Shown: piece after piece, positions 54,961 to 64,000 of the stretch
Layout: each line of letters opens with the position of its first letter
How positions within the stretch are numbered: the stretch's first letter is position 1
Assembly: GCA_033239005.1 (NCBI GenBank)
Contig: BSQZ01000069.1
Location: forward strand, 624,501 to 688,500
Reading direction: 5' to 3'
DNA length: 64,000 bases
Origin: Lamellibrachia satsuma
Lineage: Eukaryota > Annelida > Polychaeta > Sabellida > Siboglinidae
Program-made: the position numbers and the translations under genes
Notes under the pieces: model-generated
Told to the model about the DNA's origin: nothing
What the model saw: only the letters and a program-made list of their open reading frames with translations
Database searches by the model: none

Positions 54961-55895
54961 TTATTTACTAACACAATGACCAATGCCCTTCAGGGCTTCA
55001 GGAATTGATTTGATGTCATCACGTCTGTCAGTGCAGAGCCTGTGTAGCTTGATCTGCAGCTTGTGTGTGTGGTGTCTTACACGCTTTGCTGGTGGCTCAC
55101 CACGCTCATGGTTGTAGTCAGTGGCAACCTGGGCCTGATCCTTACGTATACTATCTACAGCTCTCCAGATGATGGGGTGTGTGTCTCCAACTAGCTTAGC
55201 AAATGCGTTATTCCAACCCTTGCAGTCATTGGTTCTGGATCCGTCTTCAAGGGTGATGTTGTGAACATTCCATATGCATGGTGAGTACATAGGAATCATA
55301 CAACGCATCCGAAGGGGAGGGATAGATCCATCTGGAAATCGAAGGGGCTGTATATGACGGAAGTAGCCTGACACGTATATGCTGTCAAAGAATTCCAGGG
55401 GAGGTTCGAGTCCATCTGGGGTGTGTTAGATAGGACATGCCCTCGGAGACATCATCCACTGGCAGAAAGGTGAGACCATCTAACATACCACAGAAGAACT
55501 TCACGTCCTCCTCTTCCCGATAACGCTGTACGATTTTCCTCCATGTACTCTGAGATGGTAAAAGCATCGATGGACGTTGACTTGGGGTCCGAAGATTGTC
55601 ACTGCATTCATCACTGCTTGCTCATAGTCAAGGGTCTGAACACTAACATCCTGTCAGAGGAATCCTCACCACTGTCGTAGATGAGGAACTGGTCCCCATT
55701 ACCTGTGGTGGTCCACTTGTCATATAGTGTGAGGTCGCAGAGTGCAGCAGGATTCTTGGGCATATGCTTGGCACATTCCTGTCTGAGTGAACGCTTGACT
55801 GAATCAGGATTCCCGAGTTCAGCATGTATGTCCACAGATGTGTCAGCAGTGTAGTCCAGCATGTATGTCCACATGTCAGCAGTGTAGTCCAGCAC
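54961..55895 (-). pseudogene. MULE transposase, C-terminal pieces
   Basis: Minus strand in order: SVKRSLRQECAKHMPKNPAA, then DKWTTTGNGDQFLIYDSGED (SSDRMLVF), a gap, then STWRKIVQRYREEEDVKFFC (GMLDGLTFLPVDDVSEGMSYL), then MYSPCIWNVHNITLEDGSRT (NDCKGWNNAFAKLVGDTHPIIW), then GEPPAKRVRHHTHKLQIKLH. These are hallmark segments of FLYWCH-associated MULE proteins (WNVH...RTN-C-GWN, HP-IW). The middle of the protein, where most of the catalytic acidic residues lie, is deleted, and there are frameshifts. Confidence 0.85.
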
Positions 55896-56078
55896 GTATG
55901 TCCACAGGTATGTCAGCAGTGTGGTCCATCACGTATGTCTACAGGTGTGTCAGCAGTGTGGTCCATCACGTATGTCCACAGTTGTGTCAGCAGTGTGGTC
56001 CATCACATATGTCCACAGGTGTGTCAGCAGTGTGTTCCATCACGTATGTCCACAGGTGTATCAGCAGTGTGGTCCAGC
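55827..56078. repeat. 37-bp minisatellite, 7 copies, in transposase
   Basis: Unit CACGTATGTCCACAGGTGTG + TCAGCAGTGTGGTCCAT; one unit is shortened. It derives from transposase coding sequence (DHTADTPVDIR on the minus strand), but 37 is not a multiple of three, so the expansion shifts the frame in each unit. Confidence 0.93.
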
Positions 56079-56206
56079 AGGAGTTGACTAAGTGTACCAC
56101 ATGAACCGCCGGCACGTTCCTTGAGTGATGCACCTATCTTGGCCACTGCTACTGACTGATCCTGGGGATCATGGCTATGTGGTGTGGAGCTGGTGATAGT
56201 CTTCAT
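56024..56206 (-). pseudogene. MULE protein N-terminal region
   Basis: SSTPHSHDPQDQSVAVAKIG (ASLKERAGGSCGTLSQLLLD): the HSHDP--Q-VAVA---A-LKE pattern matches the linker after the FLYWCH finger in MULE-type proteins. It continues into the 37-bp minisatellite. Confidence 0.75.
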
Positions 56207-56379
56207 CTGGAAAGATAAGAAGTGTGAAATATTGTATTAGTTAAATGTTAAAAAACACCGACAGTTATTAAAAGTAGAGACTCTGGTCCAGAGTTAAAAG
56301 CATCATACTATAATTAATGCAATATGAATGTAAATTATCACCACAATCAACATTAGATATTTACCTCCGTAGTCACACC

Positions 56380-56490
56380 TCCTTTACAGCTGAAGGCTGG
56401 AGCACTCCTATATGACGGTCTTCTTGGCATACTTCTTTGTGTACATATAGCCTTCGTGCAACAGCTTCAAACCACCCTTGTTGTTCTTGA
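56380..56490 (-). pseudogene. FLYWCH finger start
   Basis: Minus strand IIKNNKGGLKLLHEGYMYTK (KYAKKTVI) then stop: the first half of a FLYWCH finger (GG--LLHEGY-Y). The WxC and later residues are lost after an in-frame stop at about 56416. Confidence 0.7.
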
Positions 56491-56884
56491 TGATCTCCAT
56501 GGTTGTGAGTGTTGTTCTTGATGATCTCCATGGTTGTGAGTGTTGTTCTTGATGATCTCCATGGTTGTGAGTGTTGTTCTTGATGATCTCCATGGTTGTG
56601 AGTGTTGTTCTTGATGACCTCCATGGTTGTGAGTGTTGTTCTTGATGACCTCCATGGTTGTGAGTGTTGTTCTTGATGACCTCCATGGTTGTGAGTGTTG
56701 TTCTTGATGATCTCCATGGTTGTGAGTGTTATTCTTGATGACCTCCATGGTTGTGAGTGTTGTTCTTGATGACCTCCATGGTTGTGAGTGTTGTTCTTGA
56801 TGACCTCCATGGTTGTGAGTGTTGTTCTTAATGACCTCCATGGTTGTGAGTGTTGTTCTTGATGACCTCCATGGTTGTGAGTGT
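56480..56884. repeat. 31-bp minisatellite, 13 copies
   Basis: Unit TTGTTCTTGATGATCTCCAT + GGTTGTGAGTG, with GATGATC/GATGACC variants in runs. It grew next to the FLYWCH start inside the Mutator-like element. Open frames across it are by-products. Confidence 0.96.
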
Positions 56885-57602
56885 TGAGAATAATCAGTTA
56901 CCCAGTTTCCCTGGCCCTTATAAGGACCTCATCTGTTATGTAATTAGCAATTCTGGGAAAGGCACATTTTCATAGCTTCCCTGTTAGGTTTGATCCCTGC
57001 ACCATTAGTTGGCTTCTTTGAGCATTACAGAAGATCATTCAAGTGTTATCATACTCTTATCCAAAATACATATTATTATTTAAAAAAATTTTTTTTTAAA
57101 TTCTTTGGTGTTTTGTCCGAAATTTTCATTAGTATGTGGGGTTTTGTCAAGTGGGGGTTTTGTCCTCAGTCCGTTATGAATTGATAAGGAATTGAGCTCA
57201 TTTGTGTAGATATGTGTAATAACTTGAACATGTGCTTGTGAGAGTAAAATGGCATCCAATTTATTTAACACTGAATTAATAATGTGTACGGTGCTAGAAT
57301 CTCAATCTCAATTAATTTAATTTTTTTTAATGTCTGATGTCAGCATAAGCTCCCAGTGACCATCGAATTTGGATCAACAATATATCATAGAATGTCAAAG
57401 ATTAACCATATCAACTGAATAATATACTATTTATAATTAAATGATCACTAGTTTTGTATACAACCCATGTTGCAAGATGTTAGGATTATCCTAATAAATA
57501 ACATGTTAACATAAAGATTGTGACAGCATTTATTAATTTAACTCATCAGTTCTAATTCAGCAAACCAGCACAGATAAAACTTTTAATTTTAACAAAGTTT
57601 CT

Positions 57603-57868
57603 TACATGGACAAAGTGGTTAAAACCTTGGAATATCAATCTGGAGGTTTTAAACAATTTCATTCACCCCAAATTGCCACAGTTCACTCAACTGTATAAAT
57701 GTGGCTATAGATAGTGGTGGATGAACAGTAATTGCAGTATGGCTGAATGCTTCCCAGATAAATCGAGATGGCTTTGGAATGGACAGGTATGCCAGGGCAA
57801 TAAGTGTAGATCACTTTGAACAGTCCCAAGGACTGGATACCGTGCTACATAAGACCATACTTTAATCC
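57603..57868 (+). mobile_element. tRNA-derived SINE, copy 2
   Basis: Head CAAAGTGGTTAAAACCTTGG with degenerate B box (GGAGGTTTTAAAC), body GCAGTATGGCTGAATGCTTC, 3' part CACTTTGAACAGTCCCAAGG + ACTGGATACCGTG. Matches the minus-strand SINE at 36108-36406 over its full length with many substitutions. Confidence 0.7.
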
Positions 57869-57969
57869 AGTTCAATCAAATACTTTTTTGCTGGCAGCAT
57901 TTCTGGTCATAACTTAAGTGAAGGACATAACCCCTTACTGACTTAAACCTTAAATATATAATGTCTCAT

Positions 57970-58169
57970 TGACTTAACCCCTCACTGACAGCTGCTCTAG
58001 ACATTACCCCTCACTGACATAGTTGCTCTAGACATTACCCCTCACTGACGTAGTTGCTCTAGACATTACCCCTCACTGACATAGTTGCTCTAGACATTAC
58101 CCCTCACTGACATAGCTGCTCTAGACATTACCCCTCACTGAAATAATCACTCTAGACATTACCCCTCAA
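57970..58169. repeat. 31-bp minisatellite, about 6 copies
   Basis: Unit CATTACCCCTCACTGACATA + GTTGCTCTAGA with small changes. Confidence 0.92.
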
Positions 58170-58177
58170 GTGATAAC

Positions 58178-59008
58178 CAGGGCTGGGGTCAATTCCTTTC
58201 AATCAATTCCAATTCCGCTCCAATTCCTTTTCATTCAATTCCAATTCCTTTTTTTTTTCAATTCTTTTTAGTAATTCCAATTCCTTTTTTTTTTTTTCAA
58301 TTCTTTTTAGTAATTCCAATTCCTTTCAAAATCGTTCAATACCCGCTCCCGCTCCAATTCCACATAACAACATCCTTTCCATATTGACCGACCTGTACAC
58401 TATGACTGTTGCACACTGTTCTGATGATGCATGTTAGGCAACACATATTTATACTGGCAAGTGGGAAACCATTTTCACACATTTGGCTACAGCTAGCTTG
58501 CCTATGCTTTGTAGTGCTGATCAGTGGTCATTGATCTCTGATTAGTAATCAGTGATTACTGATTGATCAACTGCATGGCTGTAGTGTCTTTTCATGGGTG
58601 TAAAAGGACTAACTTCCCAGGTCTGTAAACAGTTGAAAATATCTTTGATGTTTCTATTAAAGCCAGTCTGAAACCCTTCATTAACCAGCTGGCAAGTGGC
58701 AACATAAAGAAATCATAAGATACTGGCATGAATGACAGGATTTCAGTTTTCAGATCCTCAATGCATGAGTTGATAGCATTATTATACACATAGCCGCCTA
58801 CAACAGGCTAGAAAAATATTGGTTGATGTCACAAAAAAATCAGATGCTCAATTCCTTTCCATTCAATTCCAATTCCTTTTGTTCAAAATTTTTCAATTCC
58901 AATTCCTCTCATTCAAATTCTTTCAATTCCAATTCCGCTCCAATTCCGGACTTGGACTTGGAATTGAATTGATTAATTCCAATTCCTTTGCAATTGACCC
59001 CAGCCCTG
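58178..59008. mobile_element. hAT MITE, 831 bp, intact ends
   Basis: Perfect 17-base terminal inverted repeats CAGGGCTGGGGTCAATT, flanked by an exact 8-base duplication GTGATAAC (58170-58177 and 59009-59016). Both arms are built of repeated CAATTCCAATTCC(TTT) motifs, so the element can fold back. No transposase. It lies in the zinc-finger locus about 290 bp before the main exon. Related ends occur at 2603-2989 and 8508. Confidence 0.93.
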
Positions 59009-59159
59009 GTGATAACCCACAACGGGTAAGTAAGATGTTCTCAGTTAGTTATATTTATATAATTTAGATGGTTTTATTTAAAATGTTATAGTTATACCTC
59101 TAAAGCTGCTAACCAGGATACACACTCTAGAAATGATGATGTAGAGCTTTCCTTAAACT

Positions 59160-59225
59160 CCATCATCAACTGATTCACACTATGGCGAATCCGGTTCATT
59201 GATGTCCTAATGTGAAGTTTACTTG
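59160..59225 (+). repeat. Dispersed repeat copy (GATTTAGCC family)
   Basis: CATCAACTGATTCACACTAT, CGAATCCGGTTCATTGATGT, CTAATGTGAAG. Truncated copy ending about 75 bp before the zinc-finger exon. Confidence 0.55.
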
Positions 59226-59301
59226 ATGGGATGTTAATATTTGATAATCGTCTAAAACTTCTGAATAAAAGAATGTAACCAGATGTTTGTTATCATTTCA
59301 G

Positions 59302-61889
59302 TTGTTGAATGCAGAATCAAAGTGAAACAAGAGAAAGTCCCTGAGGAAGTCAGCAAGAGTGACGCGGAGGATGAAACACGTTCCAGTGGACAACAAAGCA
59401 TAGTAGAGTCACACAACAGTCTGACTCGTGATCACGATGGAGAGACAAACAAAGTGAAACTGGAAGCGTGTTCAGCTGTTCCGAACGACATCTTCAAGGT
59501 TAGCTGGTCTGTTGGTAATGATCTTCAAACATGTTGTAATAGCCCCACAAGTATCAGTCCACAGAAAGTACGAGAACATGGACAGATATCAGAGAACATC
59601 GACACAGAGGAAACAACCGAATTCATAGCGAAGTTACCTGACATGGGGGATTGCAGTGAGGAAAATGAAGACCTCGCCAAAGGAAGTGCATCACATGGTA
59701 GTAATAACCCAAAGATCAATCCACCACGTAAAGTAATAGTTGTGGTTAAGCCGGGGACCATTGGCAGAGAAGAAACAACTCGATTCGTAGTCAAGTTATG
59801 TGACACGAGAGATTGCACTTACAGCAATGAAGGAAACGAAGACTACATGAAAGAGAATGAGACAGGAAACCCCAGCTTACCAGATGTTGATGCAGAACAA
59901 ACAATGTGTTCTCCAACATCCGTAGAGACACTTCCAGCAATAGATGAATTGGACAGTCCACTAAATTCGAGGGCATCATGTGGCAGTAACAGCCCAAAGA
60001 TCAGTCCACCAAAGAAAGTAATGGCTGTGGTTAAACCAGAACCGGAGAAAGTTGGTAGAGAGGAAACAACTGAATTCACAGTGAAGTTATGTGAGACGAG
60101 AAATTGCTCTCACAGCGACGATGCAAACGAAGAATTCTGCACAATGAACGACACTGCAGATCCTGACTTACCAGACGTTGATGCAGAAAACTGTGAACAA
60201 CAAACAGTGTGTTCTCCGACATCCGAAGAAACACTTGTTGCTACAAAAGAATTTGACTGTCTACTAAAATCAAATGCATCATGTGGCAGTAACAACCCAA
60301 ATATCAGCGCACCACGTAAAGTAATAGTTGTGGTTAAACCGGGGACCATTGGCAGAGGGGAGACATCTGGATTCACAGTCAAGTTATGTGACACAATAAA
60401 TGACTCTCACAGCGATGAGGCAAGCGAAGAGCAGTGCACAGTGAACGAGACAGAAGACTACGGCTTAGCAGATGATGATGCAGATAAGTATGAAGAAAAA
60501 ACTGTGTGTTCTTCGACTACCGTAGAGACACTTGGAGCGGCAAACGAATATGACATTAAGACAGATCACAATTACTTCAACAATCATGAACTGGCGATAC
60601 ATCATGAACGATCACACAGGTGTGATACTTGTGGGAAGTCATTTGGTCGTAAAGATAATCTTAAACGACACGCACTGGTTCACACAAGAAAAATGACACA
60701 CACCCTCCCCCACCCCCAACCCCACCCCCAACAGGCGACATGTGATAAACGATCACACATGTGTGATACTTGTGGGAAGTCATTTCCTCGCAAACAAAAT
60801 CTTAAACGACACACACTGGTTCACACAGGTGTAAAGACACACCCCTGTCCTATTTGTGGCAAGTTATTTAGCCGCAAAGATCAGACGAACTGTCACATGA
60901 AAATTCACGGTTGTGTTCAGACTTTTGTTCGGAAATCAATCTTCTGTTCGGTGTGTGGTAAATCTTTTATTAGACCCGACGCCTTGAAGTTGCACGAATT
61001 GTCACATTCGCAGGTGAAACCACACACGTGTGCAACATGTAGCAGGTCGTTTGTTAGTGTGGTGGCTCTGAAAGCGCACATGCAGTGGCACACTGGCGTC
61101 AACAGAAACGTCACTCGCGTAAAAAAATACCTCTGTAGCACGTGCGGCAAAATGTTTGCTACTTGGAATGACCGCATCAAACACAACGTTGTCCACACGG
61201 GTGAAAAGCCGTACTCTTGCAAGATATGCAACAAGCCCTATGGCAGCTTATCCGGCCGTAAACATCACGAACTAACACACACAGGCAAAAAAACTTACGT
61301 ATGTGAAACTTGCGGAAAATCTTTCCTGTGCAACTATTCCCTGACCTTTCACAAACGATATCATCACAGTGTAAAACCATTCTCCTGTTCAGCATGTGGT
61401 AAATCATTTGTTGTCCGTTCCCTACTTAAGTACCACGAAGCAGCTCACTCGGGAGAAAAAAATCACAAATGTGGCTCATGTGGAACATCGTTTAATAGTG
61501 CATATAGACTTGCTAGACACAAACTGATACATTCAGACACGAAACGGTATGTGTGTGAAACCTGTGGCAAAGCATTTAGACAAGCGTGTGGCCTTAAACT
61601 ACACACCAGAACTCACACTGGTGAGAAGCCTTATACTTGTAGTGTGTGTGGCACATCATTTGCATCGTCGTCAGCGCTTGACGTCCATAAAAGAATACAC
61701 GCAAACGTGAAACCATACACATGCACTGTGTGTGGGAAATCATTTGTGACTCGCAGTCAAATTAATACGCATGAAAAGTCACACAGCGGCGAGAAACCTC
61801 ATGCTTGCACTATATGTGGTAAACGGTTTACGCTGCCACATCATCGCAGAGCCCATGAGAAAACTCACGGAATTGTCGTGAAGAATTAG
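59302..61889 (+). CDS. C2H2 zinc-finger protein, 14 fingers
   Basis: Large exon after acceptor TTATCATTTCAG, entering in phase 1, to TAG at 61887-61889: about 862 residues. The true N-terminus is on an unidentified upstream exon; an ATG at 59283 sits in the putative intron and is not preferred. Residues counted from 59283: 1-134 acidic, with a VKQE sumoylation-type motif; 135-423, three repeats of 93-101 residues (KVIVVVKP, GREETT-F-VKLCDTRDC); 447-862, fourteen C2H2 fingers, all C-x2-C-x12-H-x3-H. TGEKPY-type linkers occur between several, and fingers 1 and 2 are separated by a Pro/His/Gln-rich insert (THTLPHPQPHPQQ). Role inferred: nuclear sequence-specific DNA binding. No KRAB, SCAN, BTB or ZAD domain was seen. 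Orthologue not recognised; such genes are usually lineage-specific. Confidence 0.92.
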
Positions 61890-62280
61890 ATGCTTGTTTT
61901 CAGCTGCTGCGTGGTTTCCACTGTTGTAGTGTCTCCACCCAGACCTGGTGAATATCACACCTTTCTGAGGTCAATTAAATTAAATTGACCTCCCAGTTTT
62001 TTCAGTTAAATTAACTTTAATAATTAACGACTAAATTATGTTTTGGTGTAAATGCAGATTACATTCATATGTGACTTTTTTGTGAGTTTAGACACTTGAT
62101 GCAAGTCCTCAATGAAATAATAATATAAATATTATACTCTTTACATGGCTTACATATTTAGCAACATTCACAAGTACTACATATGTGGAACATTATTATA
62201 TGCAATCAAATCTAAATAGTAGGCATATTGTTGACTGTTTTTTTGTTTTGTAACTTTGGTGGAAATGCATCTGCTCATCC

Positions 62281-62286
62281 AATAAA
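62281..62286 (+). terminator. Polyadenylation signal of zinc-finger gene
   Basis: AATAAA 392 bases after the stop codon, followed by T-rich sequence and TTTGTTCATGTGA. The first canonical hexamer downstream, so probable. Confidence 0.6.
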
Positions 62287-62444
62287 GATTATTTACATAA
62301 AACATTTGTTCATGTGATATTTGATGGGGTTGAACACTTTTAACAGTTGTAGTTTCAAAAAGGATTGGAAAGTTGTGGCTGAAAATTTGCAGGGTGTAGG
62401 GTTTTCTCCCATATTCAACCGCCAAATTAACAAAAGTGTAATAC

Positions 62445-62450
62445 ACGCAT

Positions 62451-62489
<39 letters not shown>

Positions 62490-62525
62490 CACATGTACAC
62501 ACACACACACACACACACACACTAT
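62445..62525. repeat. (GCAC)n and (AC)n microsatellite
   Basis: CGCA tetranucleotides followed by CA dinucleotides. Confidence 0.95.
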
Positions 62526-62538
62526 ACATATATACCAA

Positions 62539-62960
62539 TTAACAATTTATATTAACATTTCAAAATGGTGTACATTGATCAGTTTTGCTGGATGCTTCTG
62601 GGGACATATCACTAATTGGCTTCTTGGTTCATGTCGAATAAAGTGCTGGCGATTTTGAGACGGTACCCCTTTAGGCAATTTTTTGCGGCCTGTTGTAAAC
62701 AGGGATATTAGAAGTTATACACTGGGAAGAAATGGTGCCATACTGCCCCCAAAGTTGGAGTTTTAATATATAGATAACATTCATATATTCTTCCCAGTTT
62801 AAAATGATGTTCTTCAGGCCGCAACAAATTGCATAGAGGTGGTACCGTCTCAAAATCGCGTGCACTTAATTCGACATGAACCAGGAAGCCAATTAGTGAT
62901 GTCCCCATCAGCAAGACTGATCGCTGTACACCATTTCAAATGTTAATTTCAATTGTTAAC
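62539..62960. mobile_element. Foldback element, about 150-bp arms
   Basis: Left arm 62539-62692 and right arm 62815-62960 are inverted copies. Shared phrases include CACTAATTGGCTTC, TGGTTCATGTCGAAT, GCGATTTTGAGACGGTACC and TTGCGGCCTG. The spacer contains a further pair (ACTGGGAAGAA / TTCTTCCCAGT), so the whole segment is close to one long hairpin. Possibly a MITE; no target duplication was established. Confidence 0.85.
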
Positions 62961-62964
62961 TAAA

Positions 62965-63095
62965 TTAAGTTAATTTAATTAATTAACTTTACCAGAAAGG
63001 CTTGTTTACTTTAATTTAAATTAACTTCACCAAAAGAGTTTCATTTAACGGAAAAATTCCCAATTAATCCTCAATTAGGGGCTCATTTGGTATTA
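62965..63095. other. AT-rich spacer
   Basis: Short repeats of TTAATTTAA/TTAACTT; similar sequence is at 61970-62030. Confidence 0.35.
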
Positions 63096-63099
63096 CTGG

Positions 63100-64000
63100 A
63101 TGGGATGGAAACATTGGTTAAGTACAGAAGGAAACAGTGACAGTAAGGATGGAAACATGACAGTAAGGATGGAAACATGACAGTAGGGAAGGAAACATAG
63201 TGACAGTAGGGATGGAAACAGTGACCGTAGGGAAGGAAACAGTTATAGTAGGGATGGAAACATAGTGACAGTAGGGAGGAAACAGGGACAGTAGGGATGG
63301 AAACAGTGACAGTAGGGATGGAAACATAGTGACAGTAGGGACGGAAACATAGTGACAGTAGGGACGGAAACATAGTGACAGTAGGGATGGAAACATAGTG
63401 ACAGTAGGGATGGAAACATAGTGACAGTAGGGAGGAAACATTGACAGTAGGGATGGAAACAGTGACAGTAGGGATGGAAACATAGTGACAGAGGGATGGA
63501 AACATAGTGACAGTAGGGATGGAAACAAAGTGACAGTAGGGATGGAAACGTAGTGACAGTAGGGATGGAAACATTGTAACAGAAGGAAAGGAAGCAGTGA
63601 CAGTTGGGATGGAAACAGTGACAATTGGGATGGAAACATGATGACAGTAGAGATGGAAACATGATGACAGTAGGGATGGAAACATGGTGACAGTAGGTAT
63701 GGAAACATGGTGACAGTAGGGATGGAAACAGTGACAGTATGGATGGAAACAGTGACCGTAGGGATGGAAACAGTGACAGTAGGGATGGAAACATAGTGAC
63801 AGTAGGTGTGAAAACATAGTGACAGTAGGGAAGGAAACATAGTGACAGTAGGGAAGGAAACATAGTGACAGTAGGGATGGAAACAGTGAGAGTAGGGATG
63901 GAAACATAGTGACAGTAGGGATGGAAACAGTGACAGTAGGGATGGAAACATAGTGACAGTAGGGAGGAAACAGTGACAGTAGGGATGGAAACAGTGACAG
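63100..64000. repeat. 21/23-bp minisatellite, about 40 copies, cut by edge
   Basis: Units ACAGTAGGGATGGAAACATAGTG (written in two parts: ACAGTAGGGATGGAAAC + ATAGTG) and the shorter ACAGTAGGGATGGAAACAGTG type alternate. The array continues past the right end. Purine-rich plus strand. The 200-277 codon open frames on the minus strand are by-products of the period. Confidence 0.97.

Larger units (their letters stand above)
54728..57172 (-). mobile_element. FLYWCH Mutator-like transposon, complete ends
   Basis: The 9-base sequence GTTATGAAT flanks it on both sides (54719-54727 and 57173-57181), the classic Mutator target duplication. Both termini start GG and carry a doubled motif: left GGACATAACCCC twice, right (other strand) GGACAAAACCCCC and GACAAAACCCC. 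Inside, on the minus strand, are a FLYWCH-type finger and pieces of a MULE-type transposase, broken and interrupted by two minisatellites. Non-autonomous. Confidence 0.88.

Noticed and set aside
59283..59301. ATG at 59283 as the zinc-finger protein start
   Set aside because: The 19 bases look like the end of an intron (TTATCATTTCAG) and the same acceptor is conserved in the duplicate at 54149; a spliced-in N-terminus is more likely.
63083..63951. Three minus-strand frames of 206-277 codons (FPSLLSLCFHPYCHY type)
   Set aside because: Frames of a 21/23-bp minisatellite; they overlap each other in different frames as expected of a repeat.

Overview
The window is eukaryotic nuclear DNA, most likely from an invertebrate animal. 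It has introns with GT-AG junctions, two conserved metazoan genes whose exon phases fit together exactly, a large C2H2 zinc-finger gene, many decayed non-LTR retrotransposons, hAT-type and Mutator-type DNA transposons, SINEs and an exceptional number of minisatellites. No bacterial features were seen. The proteins resemble their vertebrate counterparts, but the repeat families do not identify a species. A marine bilaterian such as a lancelet, hemichordate or mollusc is a guess.

Layout. (1) About 1-13649, plus strand: the 3' part of an AGFG (ArfGAP with FG repeats) gene. Six exons encode 538 residues, from the end of the ArfGAP domain to a C-terminal NPFL. The zinc-finger exons lie to the left of the window. 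Its introns hold private minisatellites and small transposons. (2) About 13650-24177: intergenic or 3'-UTR sequence with a 62-bp satellite, palindromic MITEs and LINE 3' ends. (3) 24178-38046, minus strand: a complete PDCD10/CCM3 gene, seven coding exons, 206 residues. Every splice phase closes, and intron 1 is 7.7 kb. (4) About 38050-54150: a transposon and repeat graveyard with at least four LINE families, tRNA-derived SINEs, a 0.4-kb (CACACG)n tract and a foldback duplication of a ZSWIM-like exon. (5) About 54150-62300, plus strand: a zinc-finger locus. A duplicated, partly broken 5' exon (54150-54584) is followed by a complete, internally decayed FLYWCH/Mutator-like transposon with a 9-bp target duplication. 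Next come a SINE and an 831-bp hAT MITE with an 8-bp target duplication, then the main exon (59302-61889) with a repeated acidic N-terminus and 14 C2H2 fingers. (6) 62300-64000: a 0.42-kb foldback element and a minisatellite that runs off the right edge.

How the genes work. AGFG proteins are ArfGAP/NPF adaptors in endocytic vesicle traffic and nuclear-export-linked processes. PDCD10/CCM3 is a dimeric scaffold for GCKIII kinases and the STRIPAK complex, with roles in junction and Golgi biology. The zinc-finger protein is probably a lineage-specific DNA-binding regulator. They share no operon-like relation; adjacency is all the sequence shows.

Most striking: a 42-bp coding repeat in AGFG that carries a splice-donor-like site in every unit at the same phase; the 2.4-kb FLYWCH-Mutator insertion inside the zinc-finger locus; the repeated N-terminal domain of the zinc-finger protein; and a roughly 1.2-kb array of acceptor-like motifs in the last intron of PDCD10.
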